Below, piece after piece: positions 52,777 through 64,000 of a DNA stretch of 64,000 bases. Source of the DNA: Phialocephala subalpina (taxonomy: Eukaryota; Ascomycota; Leotiomycetes; Helotiales; Mollisiaceae); the NCBI GenBank assembly GCA_900073065.1, contig FJOG01000087.1, forward strand, positions 32,769 to 96,768, read 5' to 3'. The position numbers and the translations under genes were made by a program. The notes below the pieces were generated by a model. The model saw only the letters and a program-made list of their open reading frames with translations, was not told where the DNA came from and searched no databases. The first letter of the stretch is position 1; the number at the start of each line of letters is the position of its first letter.

Positions 52777-55200
52777 ATGCGTACATCATTTGCTATCCTT
52801 GGCCTGCTCGGCCTAGCATCCGCACAATGTCCTTACGGAGGTGCAGAGCTTAAGGAACGCTCCAATGCTGAGCAGCTCGAGGGTCGCAGCGTGCAGACAG
52901 ATGCGGACTTCCTGAAGCAATTCGTGGTCGATGATTCCGACTCCTACATTACGTCTGATGCAGGTGGCCCGATCGAAGACAACCACAGCTTGAAGGCTGG
53001 CGAGAGAGGTCCTACTCTTCTCGAGGACTTCATCTTCCGACAGAAGATCCAACATTTTGATCATGAAAGAGTACGTCCCATCCCCATACACGGCAGGACG
53101 ACATGCTGATATGCTTCAGGTCCCAGAACGTGCTGTTCATGCTCGAGGAGCAGGTAAATCTTCTGTGAAGCTTCAAAGACTCCTCTAACGATTGGCAGGT
53201 GCCCATGGCATATTCACCAGCTACGGCGACTACAGCAATATCACGGCAGCATCGTTTCTCAGCCAGGCAGGAAAACAGACTCCGGTCTTCGTCCGATTCT
53301 CGACGGTGGCTGGATCGAGAGGCAGCGCAGATACGGCGAGAGATGTACATGGGTTTGCTACCCGGTTCTACACCGATGAGGGAAACTTTGGTAGGTCTCG
53401 TCACTTCCTTACAACTTTTCTTCCGTCCCAACTTGAGGAGAGCGGGATGAGGAAGCCCGAGCATGGTTCAGAACTTTAGAACACCGCTTTGAGGATTCTG
53501 CTAACTTCCTCCTCCCAGACATCGTCGGAAACAACATCCCAGTCTTCTTTATCCAAGATGCCATCCTATTCCCCGACCTCATCCACGCTGTCAAGCCGAG
53601 CCCCGATAAAGAGATTCCCCAAGCTGCCACAGCACACGACTCAGCATGGGACTTCTTCAGCCAGCAACCCAGCTCCCTCCACACACTGTTCTGGGCGATG
53701 GCAGGCAATGGCATACCGCGATCATTCAGACACATGGACGGCTTTGGTGTCCACACATTCCGCTTCGTCACCAACAACGGTGATTCGAAACTCATAAAGT
53801 GGCATTGGAAGACAAAGCAAGGGAAAGCCAGCTTGGTCTGGGAAGAGGCTCAAGTCCTTGCTGGAAAGAATGCCGATTTCCATCGCCAGGATCTGTGGAA
53901 TGCGATTGCGAGTGGCAATGGTCCCGAGTGGGAGTTGGGTGTCCAGATTGTTGACGAAGCAGATATGCAGAAGTTTGGCTTTGATCTTCTTGATCCTACA
54001 AAGATCATCCCAGAGGAGCTTGTTCCTGTTACGCTGATTGGAAAGATGCAACTCGATACTAACCCGACGAACTACTTCGCCGAGACCGAGCAGGTTATGG
54101 TATGTTTCTTTCGTATCTCTGGGAATGTCCGCTAATAGTTTAAGTTCCAACCTGGTCACATTGTCCGTGGTATCGATTTCACAGAAGACCCTCTCCTTCA
54201 AGGCCGCATCTATTCCTACCTCGATACCCAATTGAATCGTCACGGCGGTCCCAACTTTGAACAGCTCCCAATCAATCGTCCGCATGTCAAGGTTCACAAC
54301 AACAACCGCGATGGAGCAGCGCAAAACTTCATCCACCTGAACACCGCTGCATATTCTCCCAATACCTTGAACAACGGCAACCCGAAGGAGGCGAATCAGA
54401 CCGTTGGAAACGGGTTCTTCACGACCCCAGGACGAACGGTCGGAGGGAATCTGGTGCGCGCGACTTCGTCTACATTCGCGGATGTTTGGTCGCAGCCACG
54501 ACTGTTCTTCAATTCGCTGATTCCCGTCGAGCAACAATTTCTCATCAACGCGATTCGTTTCGAAGTCTCTCATTTGCAGTCCGCGATCGTGAAGTCGAAC
54601 GTGATCATTCAACTCAACCGCGTAAGCAATGATCTTGCAAAACGAGTTGCTGAGGTTATTGGTGTCGCAGCACCTTCACCAGATCCGACGTTCTACAACA
54701 ACAACTCCACGAAGTTCATCACCATCTTCGGGAATCCTCTTCCTTCCATCGCGACATTGAATGTTGGTGTTTTGGCCAGCATCAACTCAGCGGGCTCTCT
54801 CACCCAAGCCGCAGCGCTTGCAACCAGCTTCAAAAGCGCAGGCGTCAACGTCGTCGTCGTTGGAGAGATCCTACAGGCCGGCATCAACCAGACGTACAGC
54901 GCTGCCGATGCTACCGCATTTGATGGTATCATCGTTGCGTCTGGTGCTGAATCTCTGTTCACGAATGGATCCTCGAGCACATTCTTCCCCGCCAACAGGC
55001 CGCTGCAAATCTTGACAGACGGCTACAGATGGGGAAAGCCTGTTGGTGCTTTGGGGACTGCGAGCTCGGTGTTGGAGCTTGCTGGTGCGACGACGACACC
55101 AGGCGTGTTCACAGGCAACGATACAGGATCGTTTGTCACTGCCTTTGAAGGTGGACTGAAGACGTTCAAGTTTGTTGATAGGTTTCCTCTTGATAGTTGA
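52777..55200 (+). CDS. Secreted large-subunit catalase (CatB/CAT-3 type)
   Basis: Exons 52777-53070, 53120-53153 (34 nt), 53199-53390, 53519-54099, 54145-55200; 718 aa. Signal peptide [17 protein letters not shown], then a ~50-residue propeptide-like stretch. The catalytic His is in '[16 protein letters not shown]', assembled from exons 1-3. The distal Asn lies in '[12 protein letters not shown]', and the heme-ligand Tyr in '[18 protein letters not shown]'. The C-terminal ~160 residues form the flavodoxin-like domain of clade 2 large-subunit catalases ('[13 protein letters not shown]', '[11 protein letters not shown]'). It dismutates H2O2 outside the cell or in the wall, relevant to host oxidative burst or to oxidative wood and litter decay. 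All catalytic parts intact. Confidence 0.93.
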
Positions 55201-56261
55201 GGGGAGGATGAGTGTTCTTGGTTTATATTACTAGTGGCGGTTCAGACTGATTGCGTCGCAGAGATGGGGGAATGAATGCTGAGGCTGATTTCGTAATATC
55301 CCACCCTTGGTTACTCACCACATGTTCCAATGGCGATGAGTATTCCCGAACCGGATTGAAACGCCCCTTTCAAGTGATTAGATGTTGCCGCGTAGTTTAT
55401 TTCGTATCTCGTGTCTTCGCAGTGCTTTCCATCAACAGCTTCCCAACACCCCTCCTTCCTATCCCGACACCTTGGCAGCGGGGTCGATTCCTGCCAAGAG
55501 GTTGCCAATCAGGTGGCGAGCTGCCGGGTACGGTTAAAAGTGCATGAGGCCACAAGGCACCAATACACACAAACAATTCCCTGCAGCCAAAATATTTCAG
55601 GCACTCATGCCATTTTAATAGCGCAATTCTTCCTCTCGCAGCACTAAAACTAGCTTTTTGCGACAATTACCCACGCGATAGAATTAATAAATTAAGAGCC
55701 TTGTAATTTATGTATAATTAATGCGATTCGATTGCACTTTTTAAAATGATAAAAAGTTGTAGATTAGCTGCGCTATAATTGCACTTTGCATCGATATCAC
55801 GACTTTTTCCAAGTCAATAACTTAGCGAGATAAAGCGGCATGGGCAGATTTAGCTGTGAAAATGTTTCTGCCTTGTGGCCTCATGCCCTTCTAACCGTAC
55901 CTGAGCTGCCCAGTCCTGTCACGCCAAGCCATGCAATGCTTGCGATATGCTTGTTCAAGTTTGGCTTCATCCGTACCTGGCTGAATTGACCAATCAAATC
56001 TTATCATTCGGGAAATATATTTCTCTTGACTCCTTCCTCTCCCAGATGCCAAGCCGGCACCTGCTGCGGAGATGAACCTTGGCGGGATGCCGAACCATTC
56101 ACAGCATTGCGGAGTAGGAAATCATAATCACGCCCAGGCTTGCGATATCCTGGATGATATGATAACGCGACCCTGCAGAGTCGCACGAATGATGGGGGCC
56201 TGGGAAGGTATATTTGAGAGCTCCCTGAGAGTTGGGGGTAGAGGTAGGTCCCTAAGCAATC
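55201..56261. other. Intergenic region with a MITE insertion
   Basis: Contains the 371-bp inverted-repeat element at 55,529-55,899. To its right, up to 56,261, lies the probable promoter of the sedolisin gene. No other gene recognised. Confidence 0.6.
55529..55899. mobile_element. 371-bp MITE with 28-bp terminal inverted repeats and TA duplication
   Basis: The left terminus, from 55,531, begins CGGTTAAAAGTGCATGAGG and matches the reverse complement of the right terminus (ending 55,897) at 26 of 28 positions. TA flanks both ends (55,529-55,530 and 55,898-55,899). The interior is AT-rich and non-coding. The structure is that of a non-autonomous Tc1/mariner-like element. Confidence 0.8.
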
Positions 56262-58190
56262 ATGTACGGTGCCACACTCCTCCTCTCTGTCGCCATCGCT
56301 GCGCAAGCAGTCCTGGGCTCCCCTGTTCAGAAACGAGCTGGGTATTCCGTCAAGGAGACTCACTTCGTTCCTCAGAAATGGAGCAAGATTGGAAAGGCTG
56401 CAGAGGATTTCGCGATCCATCTCAACATCGGCCTGAAGCAAAGCAGCTTCGATGAATTGGAGCGTCACTTGTACGAAGGTAAGTATCCCACCATTGTTTG
56501 TGATCAGTACTGATGTTTTGAAGTGTCGGATCCTGACCACGGACGATATGGGCAGCACCTGAGCTACGAAGAGGTAAACGACCTCATCAAGCCCACGGAC
56601 AAGACTTCATCATTGGTTCAAGACTGGCTGCGAGCAAACGGCATCGAAGATCTTGGGTTCAGTGCTGCAAAGGACTGGATTTCCGTCACTCTCCCCGTGT
56701 CAGTAGTTGAACGTCTCCTCGACACAGAATACCACGTGTACGAGCATGAGGACGGAGACCAACTTGTGCGAACTCCAGAGTGGTCTTTGCCTGCCCATCT
56801 CCACGAACACATCGATTCCATTCAACCAACAACCTCATTTATGCGCGCCACCGGCCAGAAGACCGAGTTCCTCCAATTCCCACCTTGGATCTCCCCAGGC
56901 TACACTCCACCTTCAAACGCCACCATCTCAAAAGTCTGCAACATCAGCTCCGTGACACCGGAATGCTTTATGAACCTGTATTCCACTAAAGGCTACAAGC
57001 CCAAGGTCCCAGGTTTGAACAAAGTCGGCTTCAACAATTTCCTCGGCGAGATACCCATTCGTCCTGACGCCTATCAATTTTTGAAGAAGTACCATCCTGG
57101 AGCAGAGGACGCTGCCTACAAATTTCCACAGATCTCTATCGCGGATGGGCCAGCGCAAGATGGACCTTTGACTTACAACCAGTCACTGGAGAGAACTTCC
57201 ATGGAAGCGAATCTTGATGTTCAGGCTATTGCCGGTATCAGCGATCCGACGCCGATTATTTCTTACTCAACTGGTGGAAGTCCTCCTTTCATCCCAGACA
57301 CCAGCACAACGGAAAATACAAACGAGCCTTACCTCGTGTGGCTGAACTACGTTCTCGGCCAACCCATAGTGCCTCAGGTAATCTCAACCTCCTACGCAGA
57401 CGACGAACAAACAGTTCCAAAAGCCTACGCCGAGCGAGTCTGCAAACAATTTGCTCAACTCGGAGCTCGAGGTGTCTCAATCCTCTTCGCATCCGGTGAT
57501 CGAGGAGTCGGTATCAACAACACATGTATCTCCAACGATGGAAAGAACACCACTATGTTCGTTCCTCTCTTCCCGTCCGGGTGTCCGTATGTAACCACAG
57601 TGGGAGCAACGCATCAATTTGAGCCTGAAGTTGTGGCGTTCCGTCCTGGGTATTTTGATGCTGATGGAAACTACCGCGAAATCTATTCCAGCGGTGGTGG
57701 ATTCAGCAATTACTTCTCTACTCCTGATTATCAGACAAAGGTGGTTCAAGATTATGTGAAGAATTTGGATGGGTTGTATGATGGGCTTTATAACAAAGGT
57801 GGGGATTTACTTTCTTGGTACGAATGAGATGAGCAGTGACTGACGAAAGCAGGTGGGAGAGCATACCCTGACCTCTCAGCCCAGGGTCAATACTTCGCAT
57901 ACGTCTGGAACGGCACTGAAGGTGTGATTAGCGGAACTTCTGCTTCGACACCTCTCATGTCTGGAATTCTCGCTTTGGTAAATGATGATCTGTACGCTCA
58001 TGGTAAACCTCCGCTTGGGTTCTTGAATCCTTGGTTGTACAAGAAAGGGTATAAGGGTTTTACAGATATCACGAGTGGAAGTGCGGCGGGGTGTGGTGTT
58101 GAAGGATTCAATGCGACAGAGGGTTGGGATCCAGTGACTGGGTTTGGTACGCCGATTTTCCCGTTGATTACGGAGTTGGCGAAGAAGTGA
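56262..58190 (+). CDS. Secreted sedolisin (S53) tripeptidyl-peptidase-like protease
   Basis: Exons 56262-56478, 56524-57798, 57853-58190; 609 aa. Signal peptide MYGATLLLSVAIAAQAVLGS. The pro-domain (about residues 20-190) contains 'VSDPDHGRYGQHLSYEEV', the usual Pro-kumamolisin activation motif, joined across intron 1. In the catalytic domain Glu and Asp lie in 'SMEANLDVQAI', the oxyanion Asp in 'FASGDRGVG' and the nucleophile Ser in 'ISGTSASTPLMSG'. The C-terminal Ca2+ site is 'GWDPVTGFGTP'. The GRAYPDLSAQG segment is formed by intron 2 removal. Acidic extracellular protein degradation is expected. It is complete and of normal length. Confidence 0.92.
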
Positions 58191-58320
58191 TGAGGGGAGA
58201 CGGGTAATTGTAATGTCTAGTGTCATGGTGGACATTGAAACGTAAGATTCTGATCTCCACGTTGGATTATCTCAACTCCATTGCAAAATTCTCGTGCTTT
58301 AGAACGCTTTCCATTTTGGT

Positions 58321-60149
58321 TCAACTGAAGTTCACTTCTCTATCCACTACTCTTGTATCCTTCCCAAAGTCACTCACAACCTCAGAAGTTTCTCCGTCCC
58401 ACCTATCTTGGTACTCTGCCATCAAAGCTCTCGCAGGTGGACTGCTTGCCACGAAGCGATTCAATCCTTCAGCAGGGAAGATGAAGTGTAATCCGCAGTA
58501 TACACTTGCGCTGATGGAGAACCCAGCCAAGAAGCAGATGTAGTACAAATGAGTGAGACCGATGGGAACAGTGACTGATGGCTGAACAGAAGCTACGAAT
58601 CCGGGCATGGATGGAGCTACGCCACACACCCACTACACGGTGTTAGCACAAAGTACAAGGAGAGGGGAAATGCTTACAGCGACAATGGCACGCCAGTTTA
58701 TGCCCCAAGTGTACCAATAGACACTCGTCTTGCTTCCATCAAACAAATCATCAACATTGATCTTCCTCTTGTTGATGACAAAATAACTCGAGATCATCAT
58801 TCCCGTCATCGGTCCCAGGAAGACAGAATAGCTTCCAAGAACCGAGATGAAAGTCGTCGCCGTATTAACCAGCCGCCAAGGATTGCAAGCTACGCTCACA
58901 AGAGCAGTGATATACGCTCCTCGTCGAATGTTGATGTAGCGCGGGAACGTGGCCGCGAGATCGAATCCTCCCGAAAGAGCATTTCCTGGAACATTGACTC
59001 CAATCTGAGAAATCACCAATGCAGCTCCCGCAAAGAATCCCGCTGCTCGCTCTCTCGATCCGCCATTCTCGATCAATGTCGTGAAGATATCTGGGAGATT
59101 CCAAAGAGCACCGCCGAATCTGTTTTGCGTTGCGGCTGTGACGAGTATGCCGATGATGGAGCAGATAATTGCATAAACAGGGAAGCTGAAGATCTGTCCC
59201 ATGATAGCATCCCGAGGTTTGTGCGCGAAACGAGCATAATCATTCTGGTTCAGGATCCCAGCAGCAATGGATCCAATCGTGCTGATGATCCCATATGCAA
59301 TCAGCCAACCAGTACTGCTCGCTTCTGCCGTCGGTGTACCCGAGATCGTATCACCAAATCCTTCAGGTCCCATTGTTGCAAGTGCCCATATCAGCAAGAC
59401 AATCTCGAAGATCAGGATCGTTGTAGATGAGAAATAAAAGAAGTTCTTCAGCTTGTGAGGTCTGATCCAGATTACTGGGAGAGAGACGACGCTGAAGATT
59501 ATGTAGGCGACGAATTGAGCTGTTGTCATGCCTGTTGATTCTGGCATGTGGTTCGGGATGTGTCTTTCGAGGGAGGGGTCGAGGGCCATGAGGCAGACGT
59601 ACAGACATTCTCCGCCTATCCAGGCTTGGAATCCGTACCAGACTGGGATAATTAGCTGGGAATGAATGTTCAAGGCGAGGAGGTGTACCCAGGGAGAGGA
59701 GAATTCGATTCCAGATCACGAAAGCGCTGCAGTACATTCCCCAGACATAACGATTCACGACTGGGAAGCCGATGTGGTAGTAGGCTCCAGGGACCGAGTT
59801 CAGGATGACGAAGACTGTGGCGAGGATGTTTCCAACGACGATGGCTAATCTGCATCAGCGAAGTAACAGAGAAGAGATACGGGGTGTGTACAGATTATGG
59901 CTTGCCACCAGGTTAAACCCAAGGCGATGAGGGAGCTTCCAGTGAGGTATGTTGAGATGTTCGAATTGACCAATATCCCTGGTTTGGTCAGCATCCATAG
60001 ATTCAATTCCTTCTAAAGAACTTACAATAATTATGGAATGTCCAAAATGTCCAGGTTCGGCGGCCAGCCTCAATTGGCTTGATATCATCATTGATCCATC
60101 TCGTCAACTCAGTTTCCGAGTCGACCTCAAATCTCTTCATGAAGCTCAT
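58321..60149 (-). CDS. NCS1-family nucleobase/hydantoin/allantoin permease
   Basis: Exons 60149-60026, 59978-59892, 59844-59689, 59642-58678, 58632-58321; 547 aa and about 12 helices. The N-terminal 'NDDIKPIEAGRRTWTFWTFHNYW' is the NCS1 hallmark, followed by 'GLTWWQAI', 'GAYYHIGFPVVNRYVWGMY', 'WYGFQAWIGGECLYVCLMAL', 'GILNQNDYARFAHKPRDA', 'NVPGNALSGGFDLAATFPRYINIRRGA' and 'GPMTGMMISSYF'. It belongs to the Fur-like branch of plasma-membrane H+ symporters for uracil, allantoin, uridine or hydantoin. The start lies 446 bp from the divergent hydantoinase/oxoprolinase-like gene, which suggests that the cargo is that enzyme's substrate or its precursor. The C-terminal cytosolic tail is acidic and basic mixed, as usual for regulated endocytosis. 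Confidence 0.88.
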
Positions 60150-60595
60150 CCTGGTTGATTTTCTGAGCAAGCCTAACATTGAAGAATCACAAAAGGTTTG
60201 TTTGGGAAAAGATACAAAAACATTTCAAGCTGTCAAAGAAATGATATCCACTACTGGCAGATAATTTGGGTCTAGGCTGTACCACCCCATTCTTGGCTGC
60301 ATCCCCACTACTTCCATTGCAACCTTATCTTTTCGGGCAGTTCCGAAGTACGTGAAAGCTGCGGGGCAGGTAATGTGATTGAAGACGAATTTTTTGGTGT
60401 CTGCGCTGAACTCATCTGCAAATGCAAGGCATCTCTGACTTTGATTCACCGTCGTGCTGTTGTGTTGTTGCCTTGTTAAGTTGGGTGTCTTATTCCGAGC
60501 CTTCCACGGAGATCGGGATAGCTTAAGGTACATATTTACCAGAACTTCGAAGATTTGAGAAGCTTCAATTTTGGGATCCTCCCACTTCCAGCAAT
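60150..60595. promoter_or_regulatory. Divergent promoter of permease and hydantoinase-like gene
   Basis: A 446-bp region between two start codons, with no gene. Shared control of transport and metabolism is likely. I see no strong inverted repeat or GATA cluster that I would call a site. Confidence 0.5.
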
Positions 60596-63500
60596 ATGTA
60601 CAGAATTGGAGTGGATGTCGGGGGCACAAACACAGATTGCGCCATCCTCGATCTCTCCAAGTTAGACACTCCCTCCCGCGGCGTCCTCTACTCAAGCAAA
60701 ACCCCAACCACAATCGACATCACCAGCGGCATAATCCACGTCGTTGAAGATGTCCTCTCCAAATCCCAAGTCGAGAAGGGCAAAGTCCTCAGCGTCACAA
60801 TCGGAACAACGCATTTCGTAAATGCCGTCGTGGAAGCAGATGAGAGGAGGTTGAGCAAGGTTGCTGTTGTGAGATTATGCGGGCCGAGTACGAGACATAT
60901 CCCACCTTTTACGGATTATCCGTTAGGGTTAAGGAGGATTATGAAAGGCCCGATTTATTATTTAGATGGGGGGCTGGAGATCGATGGGAGGGAGATAGTA
61001 CCGTTGAATGTGAAGGAGATTGAGGAGACTGCGAGGGATATCGCAAGTCAGGGAATCACGAAAGTGGCTCTCGTTGGTATTTTCTCGCCTCTGGATCATT
61101 CGGGGATGCATGAGGAGAGATGCATGAAGATCATGTTGGAGGTTGCTCCCGGTCTTGATGTCGTGTGCTCTCATACCATTGGTGGTGTGGGGTTGTTGGA
61201 AAGGGAGAACGCCACGATACTGAATGCTTCTATCTTGGCAGTCGCTCAGAAGACAGTGAGCGGGTTCAAGCGGGCAATGCGAAGACTGAAGCTATCTTGT
61301 CCTCTCTATCTGACACAGAACGACGGAACCCTCACGGAAGCCGACGATGGTGCGAAATTGCCTATCAAAACGTTTGCGAGCGGACCAACGAACAGCATGA
61401 CTGGAGCAGCTTTCCTTGCGGGCCTGGACAGGACTCGAGGCGATACCTCATCTCAAGTTTTAGTTGTTGATATCGGCGGAACGACGACGGATATTTGTGC
61501 GCTGCTTCCTTCCGGGTTCCCAAGGCAGGCTCCGAATTTCGTCGAGGTAGGTGGTGTTAGGACAGCGTTCTCGATGCCGGATGTGCTATCCGTTGGCCTT
61601 GGAGGAGGAAGCAGAGTTGGTGTTGGTGAGACCGGAAAGGTGACTGTTGGACCAGACTCCATAGGCCACTATCTCACAACTCGAGCATTGGTGTTTGGTG
61701 GAAAGATCACGACTTCGACAGACATTGTCGTGGCAAGTGGCAAGGAGAAGATTGGAGATACCGCACTCGCCTCATCAATCCCAGGAGATGTCGTGAAAGG
61801 TGCCCGAAAAGAGATTAAGGCGATTCTTCAGAGGGCGGTTGAGGATATGAAAGTTTCCGCGGCTCCTGTGACAGTGCTTCTGGTCGGCGGAGGCTCGATT
61901 GTCTATATGGATGAGCTGGAAGGCGTAACGAAATGCATCATTCCACCTCATCACGACTCTGCCAACGCAGTGGGAGCAGCAATCTCGAAGGTAGCAGGCG
62001 AGGTGGACGCGATTGAGATCTTGGATGGAAGAGACGAGATGGCCGTCGTGAAGTCAGCTGAGGCGAAGGCGATCCAAGCTGCGATCGCGAAAGGTGCGGA
62101 CCCGGAAGATGTCAGGATCGTGGAGATTGAGAAGATTCCGCTGCAATATGTTTCGAATAAAGCGACTCGCATAAGAGTCAAGGCGATCGGAAAATTGAAG
62201 ACCCCAGAGGCGGCATCGGCCCTGCCCAGCGACGAGATCGGGGAAGAAGATGAAGCGGTGGATGGAGTTGCAGAAGTTGAGAAGACGTCAGCAGATCCTA
62301 ACAGCCACAAAACAATGACTAAGCCCTCACTGGAGATCGACATCGAGAACTATCGCCCAGAAGTCCGAGACAGAGTATGGTATCTCTCAGAAGTCGATCT
62401 CGAATTCATCGCCTGCGGAACAGGAATCCTAGGCACAGGTGGAGGAGGACCATCATACCTCGCGTACTTGGTTGCACTCGATGCTTTGCGGGCAGGAGGC
62501 GAGAAGATGCGTGTGATATCTCCCGAGTCTCTCGGCGACGATGATCTAGTAGTGTTTGGATCTTGGTATGGAGCTCCGAGTGTTTCGGGTGAGAGATTGT
62601 CTGCTGGTACAGAGATTCCGGCAGCCATTGATGCGTTGAACAAGATTATGGGAGTGAAAGAATTTCATGCTTTGCTTGCGGATGAGATTGGTGGAGGGAA
62701 TGGTCTTGCGACGTTCCCAACGAGTGTTCATTATGATCGACCTACAGTCGATGGCGATATGATGGGGAGAGCGTATCCGTCGATGGAGCATGGTGAGATC
62801 CCTTCAATATGCGTCTAGAGCTGAGTTTCGCTGATGATATAGGAACGCCTTACGTATACGGACATCCAATCGCACCATGTGCAATGGCAGACGCGAAGGG
62901 GAACGTGTCCGTGGTGATGGGTGCTGAATCAAATGCACGCCTCGAGAAAATGCTAAGAGCAACTTGCATTGAACTGGGGTTGAAGACATCAGTCGTGGCT
63001 CGACCCCTTCCCGGCTCGGTGATCAAGGACTTCGTGGTCCCCAACACAGTATCGCAATCGTGGTACCTCGGTAGAGCAGTGCACCTGGCCCGAAGAACGA
63101 AGACCAGCTATGTGAAAGCCATCGTGAGCGTCCTAGTCTCTCCGCGAAGTTCAAGCTGACGATCATAGTTCGACGTGATGCCCGGCAGAGAGTTGTTCTC
63201 TGGGAAGGTCATTGATGTGAGACGTGATGTTAGCAAAGGAGGGTACACCGTGGGACGTTGCCTACTTGCCCCTCTATCTGATGACGAGGCAGAAAACGAG
63301 AACACGAACGTTGAGAAGCGCCACTTAGTCATTCCATTTCAGAACGAGTTCCTGTATGCGGCATACACAGATGAAAAAGGCCAAGCAGAGACGGAGGTCA
63401 TTTGCACCGTTCCGGACCTCATCTCAGTCCTAGGAGAGGACGGTGAAGCCATCGGATCGCAGGAGTTGAGATATGGGCTGAAGGTCACTGTGATAGGGAT

Positions 63501-63636
63501 GCCTGCCCATCCACTTTGGACAGGAGATGAAAGGGGTCTGAAGACCGGTGGTCCAGAATACTTCGGCTTAGACATGAAGTGGAAGAGAATAGGAGAGTAT
63601 CAAAAGCCAAGAAGCGTGATAGAAGAATTCAGATAG
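60596..63636 (+). CDS. Hydantoinase/oxoprolinase family protein fused to a DUF917 domain
   Basis: Exons 60596-62792, 62843-63123, 63169-63636; 981 aa. The N-terminal part (about 1-530) is HyuA/5-oxoprolinase-like with an actin-type ATPase fold: phosphate-1 loop 'GVDVGGTNTDCAIL', phosphate-2 loop 'VVDIGGTTTDICALL', 'GVGLLERENATILNAS' and adenosine loop 'VLLVGGGSIVY'. From about residue 600 a DUF917 domain begins with 'YLSEVDLEFIACGTGILGTGGGG' and runs to the C-terminus. ATP-dependent opening of a five-membered imide/lactam ring (hydantoin, oxoproline or a thiohydantoin) is the family chemistry. A segment rich in Glu/Asp near 560-590 links the domains. It is divergent from a nucleobase-type permease, giving an uptake-and-cleavage pair. 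Cytosolic. Confidence 0.87.
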
Positions 63637-63795
63637 AGAAACAGACTGAAGGGAATGATAAAAAATGAGAAATAAATCAAGAGATTAGAGACATAAACCC
63701 AAACTCCAAGCGCTAATGCATCTTCCAATCTTACCAGAACTCCAGCACATGCAAACCCAACGCCCCAACCACAGTGGTACACTCAAAGTCTCCGT
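63637..63795. other. Short convergent intergenic stretch
   Basis: A-rich 3' flank of the hydantoinase-like gene, meeting the 3' end of the next minus-strand gene. Nothing else seen. Confidence 0.5.
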
Positions 63796-64000
63796 CTAGT
63801 TGTATGCATCTCCGAAGTTTCCACCAGGCTTGGGGCATGCGTTCGGACCCAAGGCCAAGCCTGGCGTATCCGCTCCAACAGCAGCCGCAGACTCGATCCA
63901 AAGTGTCCCAATATTTTGTAAAATCTGCGCACATCGCACAGTGTTGATGTTGTCCACAGCCGTCTGAACGTTCACGGTCCCGGCGAGGAGATTCTGGAGG
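63796..64000 (-). CDS. C-terminal part of an unidentified protein (truncated by window edge)
   Basis: Minus-strand frame open from the window edge to a TAG at 63,796-63,798, about 67 codons. The visible part has a helical 'LLAGTVNVQTAVDNINTVRCA' segment and ends 'GLALGPNACPKPGGNFGDAYN', with two cysteines. The style (small residues, paired Cys, Gly/Pro-rich end) resembles fungal secreted surface proteins, but I do not recognise the family and the N-terminus is outside the window. Confidence 0.5.
   Translation of the reverse strand, partial: LQNLLAGTVNVQTAVDNINTVRCAQILQNIGTLWIESAAAVGADTPGLALGPNACPKPGGNFGDAYN

Noticed and set aside
53722..54612. 296-codon minus-strand open stretch
   Set aside because: Shadow of catalase exons 4 and 5; it crosses the real intron without any splice logic.

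Overview
This is a filamentous ascomycete (Pezizomycotina) window. The signs are short introns of 45-60 nt with GT...AG ends and CTAAC/CTGAC-like branch sites, a Zn2Cys6 regulator, scytalone dehydratase of the DHN-melanin pathway, a secreted large-subunit catalase and a sedolisin. Repeats are eroded in the way repeat-induced point mutation (RIP) predicts: TpA-rich, CpA-poor, relic reading frames broken mainly by TAG. A leotiomycete is my guess; the class cannot be fixed from the sequence alone.

Layout. 1-20,800 is RIP-degraded heterochromatin: AT-rich stretches, an eroded long repeat gene of unknown function (5,460-10,090, minus) preceded by ~200-bp tandem repeats, and two head-to-tail relics of RecQ-type helicase genes of the telomere-linked class (11,930-20,190, minus), with two small GC-rich islands. 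20,800-27,165 is a normal-composition island holding a divergent pair: a TPR-CHAT caspase-like protease and a 271-aa protein that I propose is a fungal gasdermin-like pore former with an acidic C-terminal tail. A 126-bp sequence repeated three times lies between them. 27,168-29,100 has two MITE-like elements and a second AT-rich block with a 532-bp assembly gap.

29,280-39,039 looks like a catabolic cluster: Zn2Cys6 regulator, COG3618-type amidohydrolase, MFS anion symporter, Ldh2-type L-2-hydroxyacid dehydrogenase, D-2-hydroxyacid dehydrogenase and an RraA-fold aldolase-like protein. Two of the promoters are divergent, and CGG/CCG inverted repeats occur in the control regions. Import of an organic acid, lactone or ring opening, oxidation of either 2-hydroxy enantiomer and aldol cleavage would fit together.

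39,209-44,074 holds a decayed alpha/beta hydrolase, an Asp/Glu/hydantoin racemase-family gene and a 14-TM MFS exporter gene. The last two are divergent around a short head-to-head telomeric motif. 44,681-58,190 holds scytalone dehydratase, a secreted GH31 alpha-glucosidase, a secreted catalase and a secreted sedolisin, with a 3.5-kb geneless stretch and a 371-bp MITE. 58,321-63,636 is a divergent NCS1 permease and hydantoinase/oxoprolinase-DUF917 fusion pair, probably for uptake and opening of a hydantoin-like ring. The window ends inside a minus-strand gene of unknown function.

Intron coordinates were placed by eye from reading frame, splice sites and family similarity, with no transcript evidence. 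Codon phase is consistent across every joined exon in the multi-exon models.
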